This document shows positions 1-7,286 of a stretch of 64,000 bases of DNA, piece by piece. The notes below the pieces were generated by a model, which was given only the letters and a program-made list of their open reading frames with translations, had not been told where the DNA came from and searched no databases. A program made the translations under genes and the position numbers. Each line of letters begins with the position of its first letter. Within the stretch, counting starts at the first letter, position 1. Source of the DNA: Pseudomonas spelaei (GTDB taxonomy: Bacteria; Pseudomonadota; Gammaproteobacteria; Pseudomonadales; Pseudomonadaceae); the NCBI RefSeq assembly GCF_009724245.1, contig NZ_WNNK01000026.1:17444-81443 (forward strand), given 5' to 3'.

Positions 1-125
1 TCGGTGGGCAAGCGGTCGCCGGGCTTCAAGGCATCGGTGACGATGGAGCGTTTGACCGACTCGACAATCACATCGGAAAGCTTCTGGCGTTTACGTCGCA
101 GGGGGCGGCTGAGCATGTTTGTCAT
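1..125 (-). CDS. GntR-family transcriptional regulator, N-terminal fragment
   Basis: Partial gene running off the left edge. Translating the minus strand from the ATG at 125 (alternative in-frame ATG at 116) gives MTNMLSRPLRRKRQKLSDV followed by a segment ending GDRLPT. That is the start of a FadR/GntR winged-helix DNA-binding domain, in which a basic N-terminus and the GxxLP(T/S)E motif are typical. Only about 41 residues are visible, so the effector domain and regulon cannot be judged. It precedes the hydrolase gene at 177-1844 but its 5' end faces that gene's 3' end, so both are read leftward. Confidence 0.7.
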   Translation of the reverse strand, partial: MTNMLSRPLRRKRQKLSDVIVESVKRSIVTDALKPGDRLPT

Positions 126-176
126 TTATCGTATTAATGCGGATAAATAGTACTTAATAGAGATTGGTGGAGGGCG

Positions 177-1844
177 TCAACGGAGGGGGTCGTTTTCAGT
201 AAAGAAAGGTCGTAATCGGGGCCGGGCACCGTCATGACCGTCACTGCACAGGGTCGATCGTGGTGGCATCGTCCCGTGGACGAGGTATTCGCCGACCCAC
301 TGACTCACACACGCACTCGCCCCGCTGAACGACACGCCGTGCAGATAGGCCCCCTTGAGCAGTACCCGGCTGGCCGGCAGCGTTCGTTCAAAGGCCCAGG
401 CGGCGCCGATGGCCGGGGCCTGGTCATCGAAATCAGCTTGCACCATCAACAGGTTTTCGAGTTCGGCCAAGCGTTTATGGGGCAGGGGATTGGCTGTACG
501 GGGTGGCCATGCGGTGCACTGACGCCCTTCCAGGAAGCTCCCGGCGATGGGGTACTTCACCGCATATTCAGCTTCCGTCTGCGCCCAGAAGGCTTCGTTC
601 GAGTAGACCGAGTCACTGCATAACATAGCGTTTCTCACCGACTCGGCCGCTGACAGGCGCAATGGCCCCGGCGTCGGGACATTGGGTTGGAGCGGCTCGC
701 GAACGCGCTGCAACAACAGACCAAACAGCGACTTTGCCCGGTGTTCGATGACGGCTTCGGGGCTGAACACATAAGCCCGGGCGCGTGCCTGGAGTGTCAG
801 GTCGTCGGCGTCCGGTGTTTCCTGCAACCAGCGGCTGAGCACGTGGGCGCTCATCAGGCCGGCGGGGTCGCTGTAGTAACGGTTATTGGAGCGTAACGCC
901 GCGCGAACTGTGGGGTGCAATGCTAGAAACACTTGCCGTACTGCCTCCTGGGTATTGCCCAGTTGATAGACTTGCGGGTTGCTGGCAGCGGGAATGGCCA
1001 CGAAGTGATCGAAGATTCGCTCTTTCTCCCGGGCAACGATCAAGCTTGCGTGTTCGAAGGACGACGTCCAGTCGATATTCGAGTCCAGCACCATGCGTCC
1101 GAGTTGCTCCGGGAACAGTCCGCCATACCAGGCGCCGAGCCATGTGCCGTAGCCGATCCCCAGGTAGTTGAACCGCAGTTCGCCCAGTTGCCTGCGCACA
1201 AACTCCAGGTCTCTGGCCGTCTGCTCGCTGGTGATATAGGGCGTCAAGGGATGTTTGGCACAGGCATCGGCGATGACCCGGGCGTTGTGACGCATCGCTG
1301 TCAGGTTGCGCTCGCTGCGGTCTTCAGTGACATCCCCTTGAGGCATGAGCGAGGCGTCGGATCGGCACTCCAGGCGTGATCCCGGCAGGTTGCCCAGCCC
1401 GCGAGGAGCGATTTCAATCACGTCATAGGTATCGGCCAGTGCGCGATAGGTTTTCCCCCAGGCGGGTTGCGTTGCGTAATGCTTCCAGACCGTTGCCAGA
1501 TGCACGGCGAACGCGCCGCCAGCGTCGACCCCGGGCCCACCGGGATGGACGAACAGTGCGCCTTGGCGAGCGAGTGGTTGCTTTGCGCCAACACGTGTGA
1601 TGTCGAAACTGAGGGTGCCCAAAGCGGGCGTGGCGTGGTCCAGTGGTGCGGTGACGATGCCGCATTGGGTCCTTTCAAGGACTTCGGGGTCCAATCGGTC
1701 GAGGGAAGGCCGGGTACACTCCAACAACCACTCGATGCCGGTTTTCGGCTGCTCGGTATCGGCATAGGCAATGGTAGGTGCCAGCACCGTCAGCAACAGC
1801 CCGCAGCCGACCGTGATGCCTCTTGTAACGTCATGGGGTTTCAT
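177..1844 (-). CDS. Secreted alpha/beta hydrolase, TAP-like peptidase family, with Ser-to-Gly at the nucleophile
   Basis: About 555 residues starting at the ATG at 1844, which has AGGA six bases upstream; an upstream ATG at 1871 lacks a clear ribosome site. The N-terminus (MKPHDVTRGITVG..., ending APTIAYA) looks like a Sec signal peptide, so the product should be periplasmic or secreted. The fold is that of tripeptidyl-aminopeptidase-like hydrolases: the oxyanion segment HPGGPG, then EIAPRGLG, and a nucleophile elbow followed by a C-terminal TAP-like domain with late Asp (ADFDDQAP) and His (GAYLHGV) candidates. The elbow normally reads GxSYGT but here reads GIGYGT, because codon AGC has become GGC. 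If the sequence is right, the enzyme lacks its serine nucleophile and may be inactive or have another role. Substrate unknown. Confidence 0.8.
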   Translation of the reverse strand: MKPHDVTRGITVGCGLLLTVLAPTIAYADTEQPKTGIEWLLECTRPSLDRLDPEVLERTQCGIVTAPLDHATPALGTLSFDITRVGAKQPLARQGALFVHPGGPGVDAGGAFAVHLATVWKHYATQPAWGKTYRALADTYDVIEIAPRGLGNLPGSRLECRSDASLMPQGDVTEDRSERNLTAMRHNARVIADACAKHPLTPYITSEQTARDLEFVRRQLGELRFNYLGIGYGTWLGAWYGGLFPEQLGRMVLDSNIDWTSSFEHASLIVAREKERIFDHFVAIPAASNPQVYQLGNTQEAVRQVFLALHPTVRAALRSNNRYYSDPAGLMSAHVLSRWLQETPDADDLTLQARARAYVFSPEAVIEHRAKSLFGLLLQRVREPLQPNVPTPGPLRLSAAESVRNAMLCSDSVYSNEAFWAQTEAEYAVKYPIAGSFLEGRQCTAWPPRTANPLPHKRLAELENLLMVQADFDDQAPAIGAAWAFERTLPASRVLLKGAYLHGVSFSGASACVSQWVGEYLVHGTMPPRSTLCSDGHDGARPRLRPFFTENDPLR

Positions 1845-1954
1845 CAGCGGTCCTGGGTTGCCATTTTTCAAGGCGACGTTTTACCAAGGACCGCTGGGGG
1901 AGGAATGTAGGCGCAAATAACGCTGGATGTAAGAAAGAGGACTTTTCTCAGGTT

Positions 1955-3484
1955 TCACTGGGGGTTCGGAATGAACGCCACACTGCCACCCGAGCGCTTG
2001 TGAAAATACCGCTCGCCATTGTCCGGCTGTGTCGTGATCACCTGATGGTCGTTGCCCAGGAACGCCAGCGGCGTCGGATCTTCCTTGGAGTACTGCGCGA
2101 CGATGATCGTGCGTCGCGGGTCCCAGCGTTTGCCGCTGGTTTTTTCCAGCCAGGCCATGAAGGCGGCGCTGTCTCCTTGACGCGGGAAGTCCTGGCTTTC
2201 GGCGACGTAATAGAACGGTGCGCCGTTATTTTGCAGGTACATCGGCAGCTTGTTGTCCACTTCCACCATGACAAATTTCCACTCGTCCCAGGGGGCGCTT
2301 TTAACCGCTTGGGTTTGCACATCTTCGGCGAAGCGGGTAACGCCGCCGTTGCCGTTGGTCCACGGATAAATCACCCCGAGCACCAGCAGCATGACCCCGG
2401 CAGCAATGCCAAAACCCCAGCGCCAACCCGGCCCGCTGATCTTGCCGGCCGCACGCTTTTGGGCAATACGCTCGCTGACCCACCACGCCGCCAGTAATTG
2501 GGCGAACGGCACCAGAGGCAATACGTAGTAGCTTCGACGGCTGCCGCTGGCGGTGAAAAACACAAACAGCAGGCCCAGGCCCCAGACCAGCCAGCGGGTG
2601 TTGGGTTCGGTCTTGCGCCAGTGCCGCACGGCCAGCCACAAACCGAGTATCCAAAACGGTGCCCAGGGCAAGGTGTAAGCCGGGAGGTAAATCAGGTAGG
2701 TGTAAATCGGCCCCATGTGGTCGAAAGGATCGAAGAAGCGCACCACGTTTTCGCGAAATACCAGTTCCAGGCCGCTTTCACCGTAAGTCGGTGCGCCGTA
2801 GAGACGGGACAACACAAAGGGAATCGCATAAAACGCCCCGGCGATCACCACGGCCAGCAGCAGGCGCGGATTAAGGTGGCGCTTGTAACGCTGTTCGCTG
2901 AGCAGGTGCGGCAGCAGCACCAGGCCTGGCAGCACAAAACCGATCAAACCCTTGAACAGCGATGTAGCCGCCAGCAGCAGGAAAAATACGGTGTAGCGGC
3001 CCAGTCGGGTATCGTCCGGCCCGCGCCAGTACCACCAGACGGCTGCGAGCACACCGCACACGGTCAGCACATCTGCCGTGGCCACCCGGGCCCAGAAGAT
3101 AAAGTAGAAGGTGGTCGCCAGCATCCAACCGGCAATCAGCCCGGTACCCTTACGGTACAGGCGCTCGCCAATCAGATAGACCAGCCAGATGCTCAGCCAG
3201 GCCGCGATCACCGAAGACAGGCGCAGTGACCAGGGGCCGAGGCCACCCATCACGTTGGCTGCGGCGGTGATCAGCCAATAAGAGGGCAGGGGTTTGTCGT
3301 AATAAGGCGCGCCCTTGAGGTAGGGATCGAAGTAATCACCACTTTGCAGCATCTGCAGGGCGATGTTCGCCCAGCGTGTTTCCGGCCCCCACAAGTCACG
3401 ACTGCCCAGGCCCAGCAGCAGAATCACGGCTGACACGCCAAGCAGCAGGAGCAGTGCCCCTCGTTCGGTTTTCCAGAAGCTCAT
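1955..3484 (-). CDS. ArnT-like membrane glycosyltransferase (PMT/GT-C superfamily)
   Basis: About 509 residues from the ATG at 3484 (MSFWKTERG); an in-frame start at 3523 would add 13 residues without membrane character. About ten hydrophobic segments follow, with a soluble C-terminal region from about residue 395, as in ArnT-type lipid-linked sugar transferases. The first periplasmic loop carries WGPETRWANIALQM, matching the ArnT motif around the catalytic acid, but the usual Asp-Glu pair is reduced to a single Glu. A second acidic motif (TADVLT) is present. It lies downstream of a closer ArnT homologue (3573-5231) in the same direction, separated by a palindromic REP/terminator. Likely acts on lipid A, LPS or another undecaprenyl-linked glycan; the sugar is unknown. 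Confidence 0.8.
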   Translation of the reverse strand: MSFWKTERGALLLLLGVSAVILLLGLGSRDLWGPETRWANIALQMLQSGDYFDPYLKGAPYYDKPLPSYWLITAAANVMGGLGPWSLRLSSVIAAWLSIWLVYLIGERLYRKGTGLIAGWMLATTFYFIFWARVATADVLTVCGVLAAVWWYWRGPDDTRLGRYTVFFLLLAATSLFKGLIGFVLPGLVLLPHLLSEQRYKRHLNPRLLLAVVIAGAFYAIPFVLSRLYGAPTYGESGLELVFRENVVRFFDPFDHMGPIYTYLIYLPAYTLPWAPFWILGLWLAVRHWRKTEPNTRWLVWGLGLLFVFFTASGSRRSYYVLPLVPFAQLLAAWWVSERIAQKRAAGKISGPGWRWGFGIAAGVMLLVLGVIYPWTNGNGGVTRFAEDVQTQAVKSAPWDEWKFVMVEVDNKLPMYLQNNGAPFYYVAESQDFPRQGDSAAFMAWLEKTSGKRWDPRRTIIVAQYSKEDPTPLAFLGNDHQVITTQPDNGERYFHKRSGGSVAFIPNPQ

Positions 3485-3532
3485 GGGGCGATTCCAATGC
3501 AGGTAAGGGTGGGGAGGCGGCAAGCCGGATCA

Positions 3533-3560
3533 AATGTGGGAGCGCAGGCGCTCCCACATT
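3533..3560. repeat. REP-like perfect palindrome between two ArnT-family genes
   Basis: Arms AATGTGGGAGCG and CGCTCCCACATT are perfectly complementary around a CAGG loop. The GTGGGAGC...GCTCCCAC core is typical of dispersed REP palindromes in fluorescent Pseudomonas. It lies immediately after the stop of the ArnT homologue and before the second glycosyltransferase start, so it may also stop or stabilise transcripts. Confidence 0.75.
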
Positions 3561-3572
3561 AGTACTGCTGTG

Positions 3573-5231
3573 TTACAGGGATTGCGGGTAAATGATGATT
3601 TCCAGGTTGCCCTTGTAATAGCGCTTGCCGCCCGGTGGCAGTTGCCCGGCTTCACGCATTTCGCTGGTGCTCTTGACCCGCATGATGACCCCCACCGAGC
3701 CTTGCCGACGGGCTTCGGCCAGCCAGGACTGGACGTTATCCAGGTCGACCTTGCGGTAGGCCGAGTCGGGGTAGTTGAGGCCATAGCGCAACTCGCCGAC
3801 GGTGTCATAGAACGCCACCTCGGGCCGTCGCAGGCGCCAGGACAGGGCCGATGCGGAGTCCAGTTCATTGCTCAGCAGGGCGCGGGTCTGCTGCAGTTCG
3901 TCCAGGTGTTCAAGGATGAACTGGTCGGGCATTTCGTTATCCGTCACCACGGCAGGCATACCCACGGGCAGCAGGGCGACCAGCAGGCCGATGCCCAGGG
4001 CGGGCATCGCCCACAGGGTCAGCGGGCGCAGCACTTGCAACAAATTTGTCAGCATCCAACCCATCAATACGATGTAGGCCAGGGACAGGCTGAACATCTC
4101 ACTGTGACTGTTGCCGTACAGCGGCCGGTCGACTTGCAGGTAAATCAGCACGACCATCGCCGCCAGGCCGATCAGGAAGTTGAGCAGGCCGTTGATGAAC
4201 AGGGTCCGGGGTTTTGCACGGGTCACCAGGTCGATCAGGGTATGCCCCATCAGCAACGCCAGGGGCAGCAGGCACGGCATGATGTAGGTCGGCAATTTGC
4301 CTTTGCTCAGGCTGAAAAAGGCCAGGGGCAGCAGGAACCACAGGGCCAGGAAAACCATGGCCGGCTGGCGTTTTTCCCGCCAGGTGTTGATCAGCGTCGC
4401 CGGCAGCAATGCAGCCCATGGCAGGCAGGACACCACGATGATCGGCAGGAAGAACCACAAGGGTCGGGCATGTTGTGCGTTGTCAGCGGCAAACCGACGA
4501 ATGTGCTCATGCCAGAAAAAGAAGCGCCAGTAGTCGGGCTCCTGGGCGTGCACCGCCAATGCCCATGGCAGGCATATCACTGCGGCCACCAGCATCGCCA
4601 ATGGGCCGTAACGCAGCAGTTCCCCCAGCCGGCGCTGCCAGATCATGTAGGGCAGGGCGATCAACACCGGCAACAACCAGGCGAGAAACCCCTTGGTCAG
4701 GAAGCCCATGCCGCAGGCGACACCCAGCAGCGCCCAGCATGCGAGACGGCTGCGTTGGGTGCGGCTGTCGAGGGCAAACCACAGTGCGACCAGGCTCAGG
4801 TTGACCCAGAAGGTGAATTGCGGGTCGAGGTTGGAGTACCCCGCTTGCCCAGCCACCAGGCCAAAGCTCATGTAAAGCAGGGCACACGCAAAGCTTTTGC
4901 GTGGCTCGTTCCACAGGCGTCGGGCGATCAGGTAGGCCAGCAATACACTCAAGCCCGTTGTCAACGCCGAGGCGATACGTACCCCGAACAGGTTTTCGCC
5001 AAACACGGCCTGGCCGAGCGCGATCAGCCAGTAGCCCGCAGCAGGTTTTTCAAAATAACGTACGCCCATGAAGTGTGGAGACACCCAGTTGCCACTCATG
5101 AGCATTTCCTGGCTGATCTGGGCGTAGCGGCTTTCGTCTGGCGTCCATAGGCCATGCAGGCCCAGAGGCAACAGGTAGAACAGGGCGAATGCCAGTAGCA
5201 ATAATGGCAGTGGTTTGATTCGGGTCATCAA
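3573..5231 (-). CDS. arnT: ArnT-family lipid A aminoarabinosyl/glycosyl transferase
   Basis: 552 residues, the usual length of ArnT (about 550). The enzyme family transfers a sugar, classically 4-amino-4-deoxy-L-arabinose from undecaprenyl phosphate, to lipid A at the periplasmic face of the inner membrane, which lowers surface charge and raises polymyxin resistance. About twelve hydrophobic segments are visible. The first periplasmic loop has WTPDESRYAQISQEM with the conserved Asp-Glu and Arg, and GYSNLDPQF supplies a second acidic site. A soluble C-terminal domain follows from about residue 415. The rest of an arn operon is not in this window; only a PmrG/Ais-like phosphatase follows at 5606-6289. 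The family is firm; the exact donor sugar is inferred by homology. Confidence 0.82.
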   Translation of the reverse strand: MMTRIKPLPLLLLAFALFYLLPLGLHGLWTPDESRYAQISQEMLMSGNWVSPHFMGVRYFEKPAAGYWLIALGQAVFGENLFGVRIASALTTGLSVLLAYLIARRLWNEPRKSFACALLYMSFGLVAGQAGYSNLDPQFTFWVNLSLVALWFALDSRTQRSRLACWALLGVACGMGFLTKGFLAWLLPVLIALPYMIWQRRLGELLRYGPLAMLVAAVICLPWALAVHAQEPDYWRFFFWHEHIRRFAADNAQHARPLWFFLPIIVVSCLPWAALLPATLINTWREKRQPAMVFLALWFLLPLAFFSLSKGKLPTYIMPCLLPLALLMGHTLIDLVTRAKPRTLFINGLLNFLIGLAAMVVLIYLQVDRPLYGNSHSEMFSLSLAYIVLMGWMLTNLLQVLRPLTLWAMPALGIGLLVALLPVGMPAVVTDNEMPDQFILEHLDELQQTRALLSNELDSASALSWRLRRPEVAFYDTVGELRYGLNYPDSAYRKVDLDNVQSWLAEARRQGSVGVIMRVKSTSEMREAGQLPPGGKRYYKGNLEIIIYPQSL

Positions 5232-5605
5232 TCAGTGCTCCCCCACGCAGCGTTGGCGGAGATTCGACGTGTGTGTCGAATCCGCCATAGAACACGTGCC
5301 GGGGTTTCTCGGGTGGGCCAGGGGGATCAGGGGTAAAAACTCAATATAAAAAACAGTCACAGAGCGTCATTCCTTAAACAGTCTGTTAGTCGTTGGAGGG
5401 AACAAAGAACCACGCACAGCAGTCAAGCCGGTGCCAGGAGCGATGTCCAACAACATGCTGAAACTTTCCATCATGTCTAAAAACACTATTTGTTAGCTAG
5501 CTACTAAAGTGCCCAGCGTAAACATGCATTCGAACAGACAAAAATGCCATGTCATGGCTGTCTTCTTGCTGAACAAACAGGGCGTTGTTAGATGTAATTA
5601 AGTGT
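5232..5605. other. Intergenic region upstream of arnT-like gene
   Basis: 374 bases without a convincing gene. It lies between the 5' end of the arnT-like gene and the 3' end of the phosphatase gene, so it should hold the arnT promoter. I see an AT-rich patch near 5335-5360 and a 20-base segment (5557-5576) repeated with one mismatch upstream of the phosphatase (6371-6390). No clear operator, riboswitch or RNA gene was recognised. Confidence 0.5.
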
Positions 5606-6289
5606 TTAAAGTTGTTTAAGCGCGGCCGGCCAGTCCTTTGTATTCATAACACCCAGTGCCTTGAGTTTGCCGTTGGCGTCGACCTTCACGAACAGTGCGC
5701 TGCCGTATTCGGCGTGAGCGGCGCGTGGGTAGCCGAGTTCCTTCTCCAGATCGCTGATGCAGGCACTGTGGGTCACCAGCAGCAGGTTGCGCCCGTTGGC
5801 TTTATGCGCAAGCAATTCGTCGGCCATGGCGTTGCCGCAGATGGCCAGGGGGCCAGGGGACAACTCGGTCTTGCCGAACATGAAGAGCGAGGTCTGCGCG
5901 GTACGTGTGGCGGGGCTGCTCAGCACATCGCTGTTGCTCATGCCCAGGGTTTGAAAGGCTTTGCCCACGGCCGTGGCAATGACAGTACCGGCAACGGTCA
6001 GGCCGTCTGCCGGGCCCAGGCAAGGGTTGCTGGAGCGGTCGCAGCGCTCCTCGTGGCGTATCAATACGATCAGGTCGCCGTCGCGCCAACTGGACACGAC
6101 GCCCGAGCTGAGCATGCGATGGCCCACGCTCAAGTCCGGGGGCGTGGTTGGCCATAACATTACGCCAGCCACCAGCACGCCAATAACGGCAATACCCGCC
6201 AGGCTCAGCCAGAGCTTCTTGAGTCGTTTTACCGAAGCCCAGCGCGAGCGGGGTTTGGGCAGGATCAGGTCAACCACACTATTCACCAT
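5606..6289 (-). CDS. PmrG/Ais-like histidine phosphatase, membrane anchored
   Basis: 227 residues. One membrane segment (about residues 29-46, AGIAVIGVLVAGVML) suggests a signal anchor with a periplasmic catalytic domain. The histidine-phosphatase signature reads LIRHEERCD, followed by the paired cysteines of the Ais/PmrG group (RCD...NPC), SSPATRTAQTS, and VTHSACI with the second catalytic His. PmrG/Ais proteins act on LPS core heptose(II) phosphate and are PmrAB-regulated neighbours of arn genes in enterics. Its proximity to two ArnT-family genes supports an envelope/LPS modification role here. Start chosen at the ATG at 6289, which keeps a basic N-terminus before the membrane segment. Confidence 0.8.
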   Translation of the reverse strand: MVNSVVDLILPKPRSRWASVKRLKKLWLSLAGIAVIGVLVAGVMLWPTTPPDLSVGHRMLSSGVVSSWRDGDLIVLIRHEERCDRSSNPCLGPADGLTVAGTVIATAVGKAFQTLGMSNSDVLSSPATRTAQTSLFMFGKTELSPGPLAICGNAMADELLAHKANGRNLLLVTHSACISDLEKELGYPRAAHAEYGSALFVKVDANGKLKALGVMNTKDWPAALKQL

Positions 6290-6616
6290 GGGCAGCTATC
6301 GGTAGCGTTGAATGAAACAGGCACAACTAACAGACGCAGGTTGCAACGGAGCAGGAGCCTGTCACAGCGCGGCTGTCTTTTTGCTGAACATCCCGATGTA
6401 AAAAAATATTTAGGTACGGCAACTAGCAAGTTGCAGATAACCGATTCGTTATCTGTGCACGGGGGGCAATTTAAAGCGTGGGAGGTTGGTGGCTAGTGAA
6501 ATGAATGTGAAAAAATTGCGGTGGTTCATGGGGCTCTCCTTTGGCCCTGTGTTGTGACATAAAAATGTGACAACCGTTATTCTCTGCCTTCAGTCCAACG
6601 GCAGGTGGGTCTTTAA
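6290..6616. other. Divergent intergenic region between phosphatase and ABC transporter
   Basis: 327 bases with no convincing gene. It should contain the promoters of both divergent transcription units. A direct GTGACA/TGTGAC motif pair (GTGACATAAAAATGTGACAA) lies at about 6554-6573, some 45 bases before the ABC ATPase start, and could be an operator or promoter element. A short reading frame at 6308-6496 has no ribosome site or recognisable content and was not called. Confidence 0.45.
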
Positions 6617-7285
6617 ATGCTGCACGTGCAAGGTGTCTTCAAGCGCTACGGAACGCCCTCGGGACCATTGGAGGTTTTGACAGGTGTTGACCTCAAGCTC
6701 AGTGAGCGTAGCAGTCTGGCGCTGATGGGCGAATCCGGAAGTGGAAAAAGTACGTTATTGCACCTGGTAGCCGGGCTTGACCAAGTGGATCAAGGCACTA
6801 TTCAGGTCGGTGAGCGGCGCCTGGACCGAATGACCGAGTCGCAACTGGCCCACTGGCGTCGCACCGAAATTGGCCTGGTGTTCCAGCAATTCAATCTGAT
6901 CGGCAGCCTGCGGGTGGAAGACAACCTGGCGTTTCAAGCGCGTCTGGCGGGGCGTTTTGACCCGGTGTGGCAAGCGCAACTGGTGGAGCGCCTGGGGCTG
7001 GGGGATTTGCTCCAGCGTTACCCTGAACAATTGTCCGGTGGCCAGCAACAGCGAGTCGCCGTGGGGCGGGCACTGGCATCCCGGCCAGGGTTGTTGCTGG
7101 CAGATGAGCCTACCGGCAACCTCGACGAAGCCACCAGCGATGAAGTCCTGCAACTGCTGCTGGACCTGTTGCACGACAGCGCCACCAGCTTGTTGATGGT
7201 CACCCACAGCCCTCGAATCGCTGCGCGCCTGGACCGGCAGATGGTGTTGCATCGCGGTCATGTGGTCGCGGCGCAGGCCCGCTGA
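6617..7285 (+). CDS. ABC transporter ATP-binding protein, LolD/MacB-type
   Basis: 222 residues, a stand-alone nucleotide-binding domain. It shows Walker A (GESGSGKST, about residues 38-46), Q-loop (VFQQFN), signature LSGGQQQR, Walker B (LLLADEPTGNLDE) and H-loop (MVTHS). The LADEPTGNLD form is typical of type VII (LolD, FtsE, MacB, YbbA) transporters, which move lipoproteins or transmit force rather than import solutes. It is followed one base later by the FtsX-like permease and then by a lipoprotein, so the three probably form one machine at the inner membrane. Its substrate is not known. Confidence 0.88.
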   Translation: MLHVQGVFKRYGTPSGPLEVLTGVDLKLSERSSLALMGESGSGKSTLLHLVAGLDQVDQGTIQVGERRLDRMTESQLAHWRRTEIGLVFQQFNLIGSLRVEDNLAFQARLAGRFDPVWQAQLVERLGLGDLLQRYPEQLSGGQQQRVAVGRALASRPGLLLADEPTGNLDEATSDEVLQLLLDLLHDSATSLLMVTHSPRIAARLDRQMVLHRGHVVAAQAR

Positions 7286-7286
7286 G

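Noticed and set aside
2000..2497. Open frames antisense to the glycosyltransferase, hydrolase and NRPS genes (many over 100 codons, for example 47191-49926 minus)
   Set aside because: They are by-products of GC-rich codon usage on the opposite strand, lack ribosome sites and domains, and their translations are Gln/Arg/His-rich.
6308..6496. 62-codon frame between the phosphatase and ABC ATPase genes
   Set aside because: No ribosome site, no recognisable content, and it lies in the divergent promoter region.
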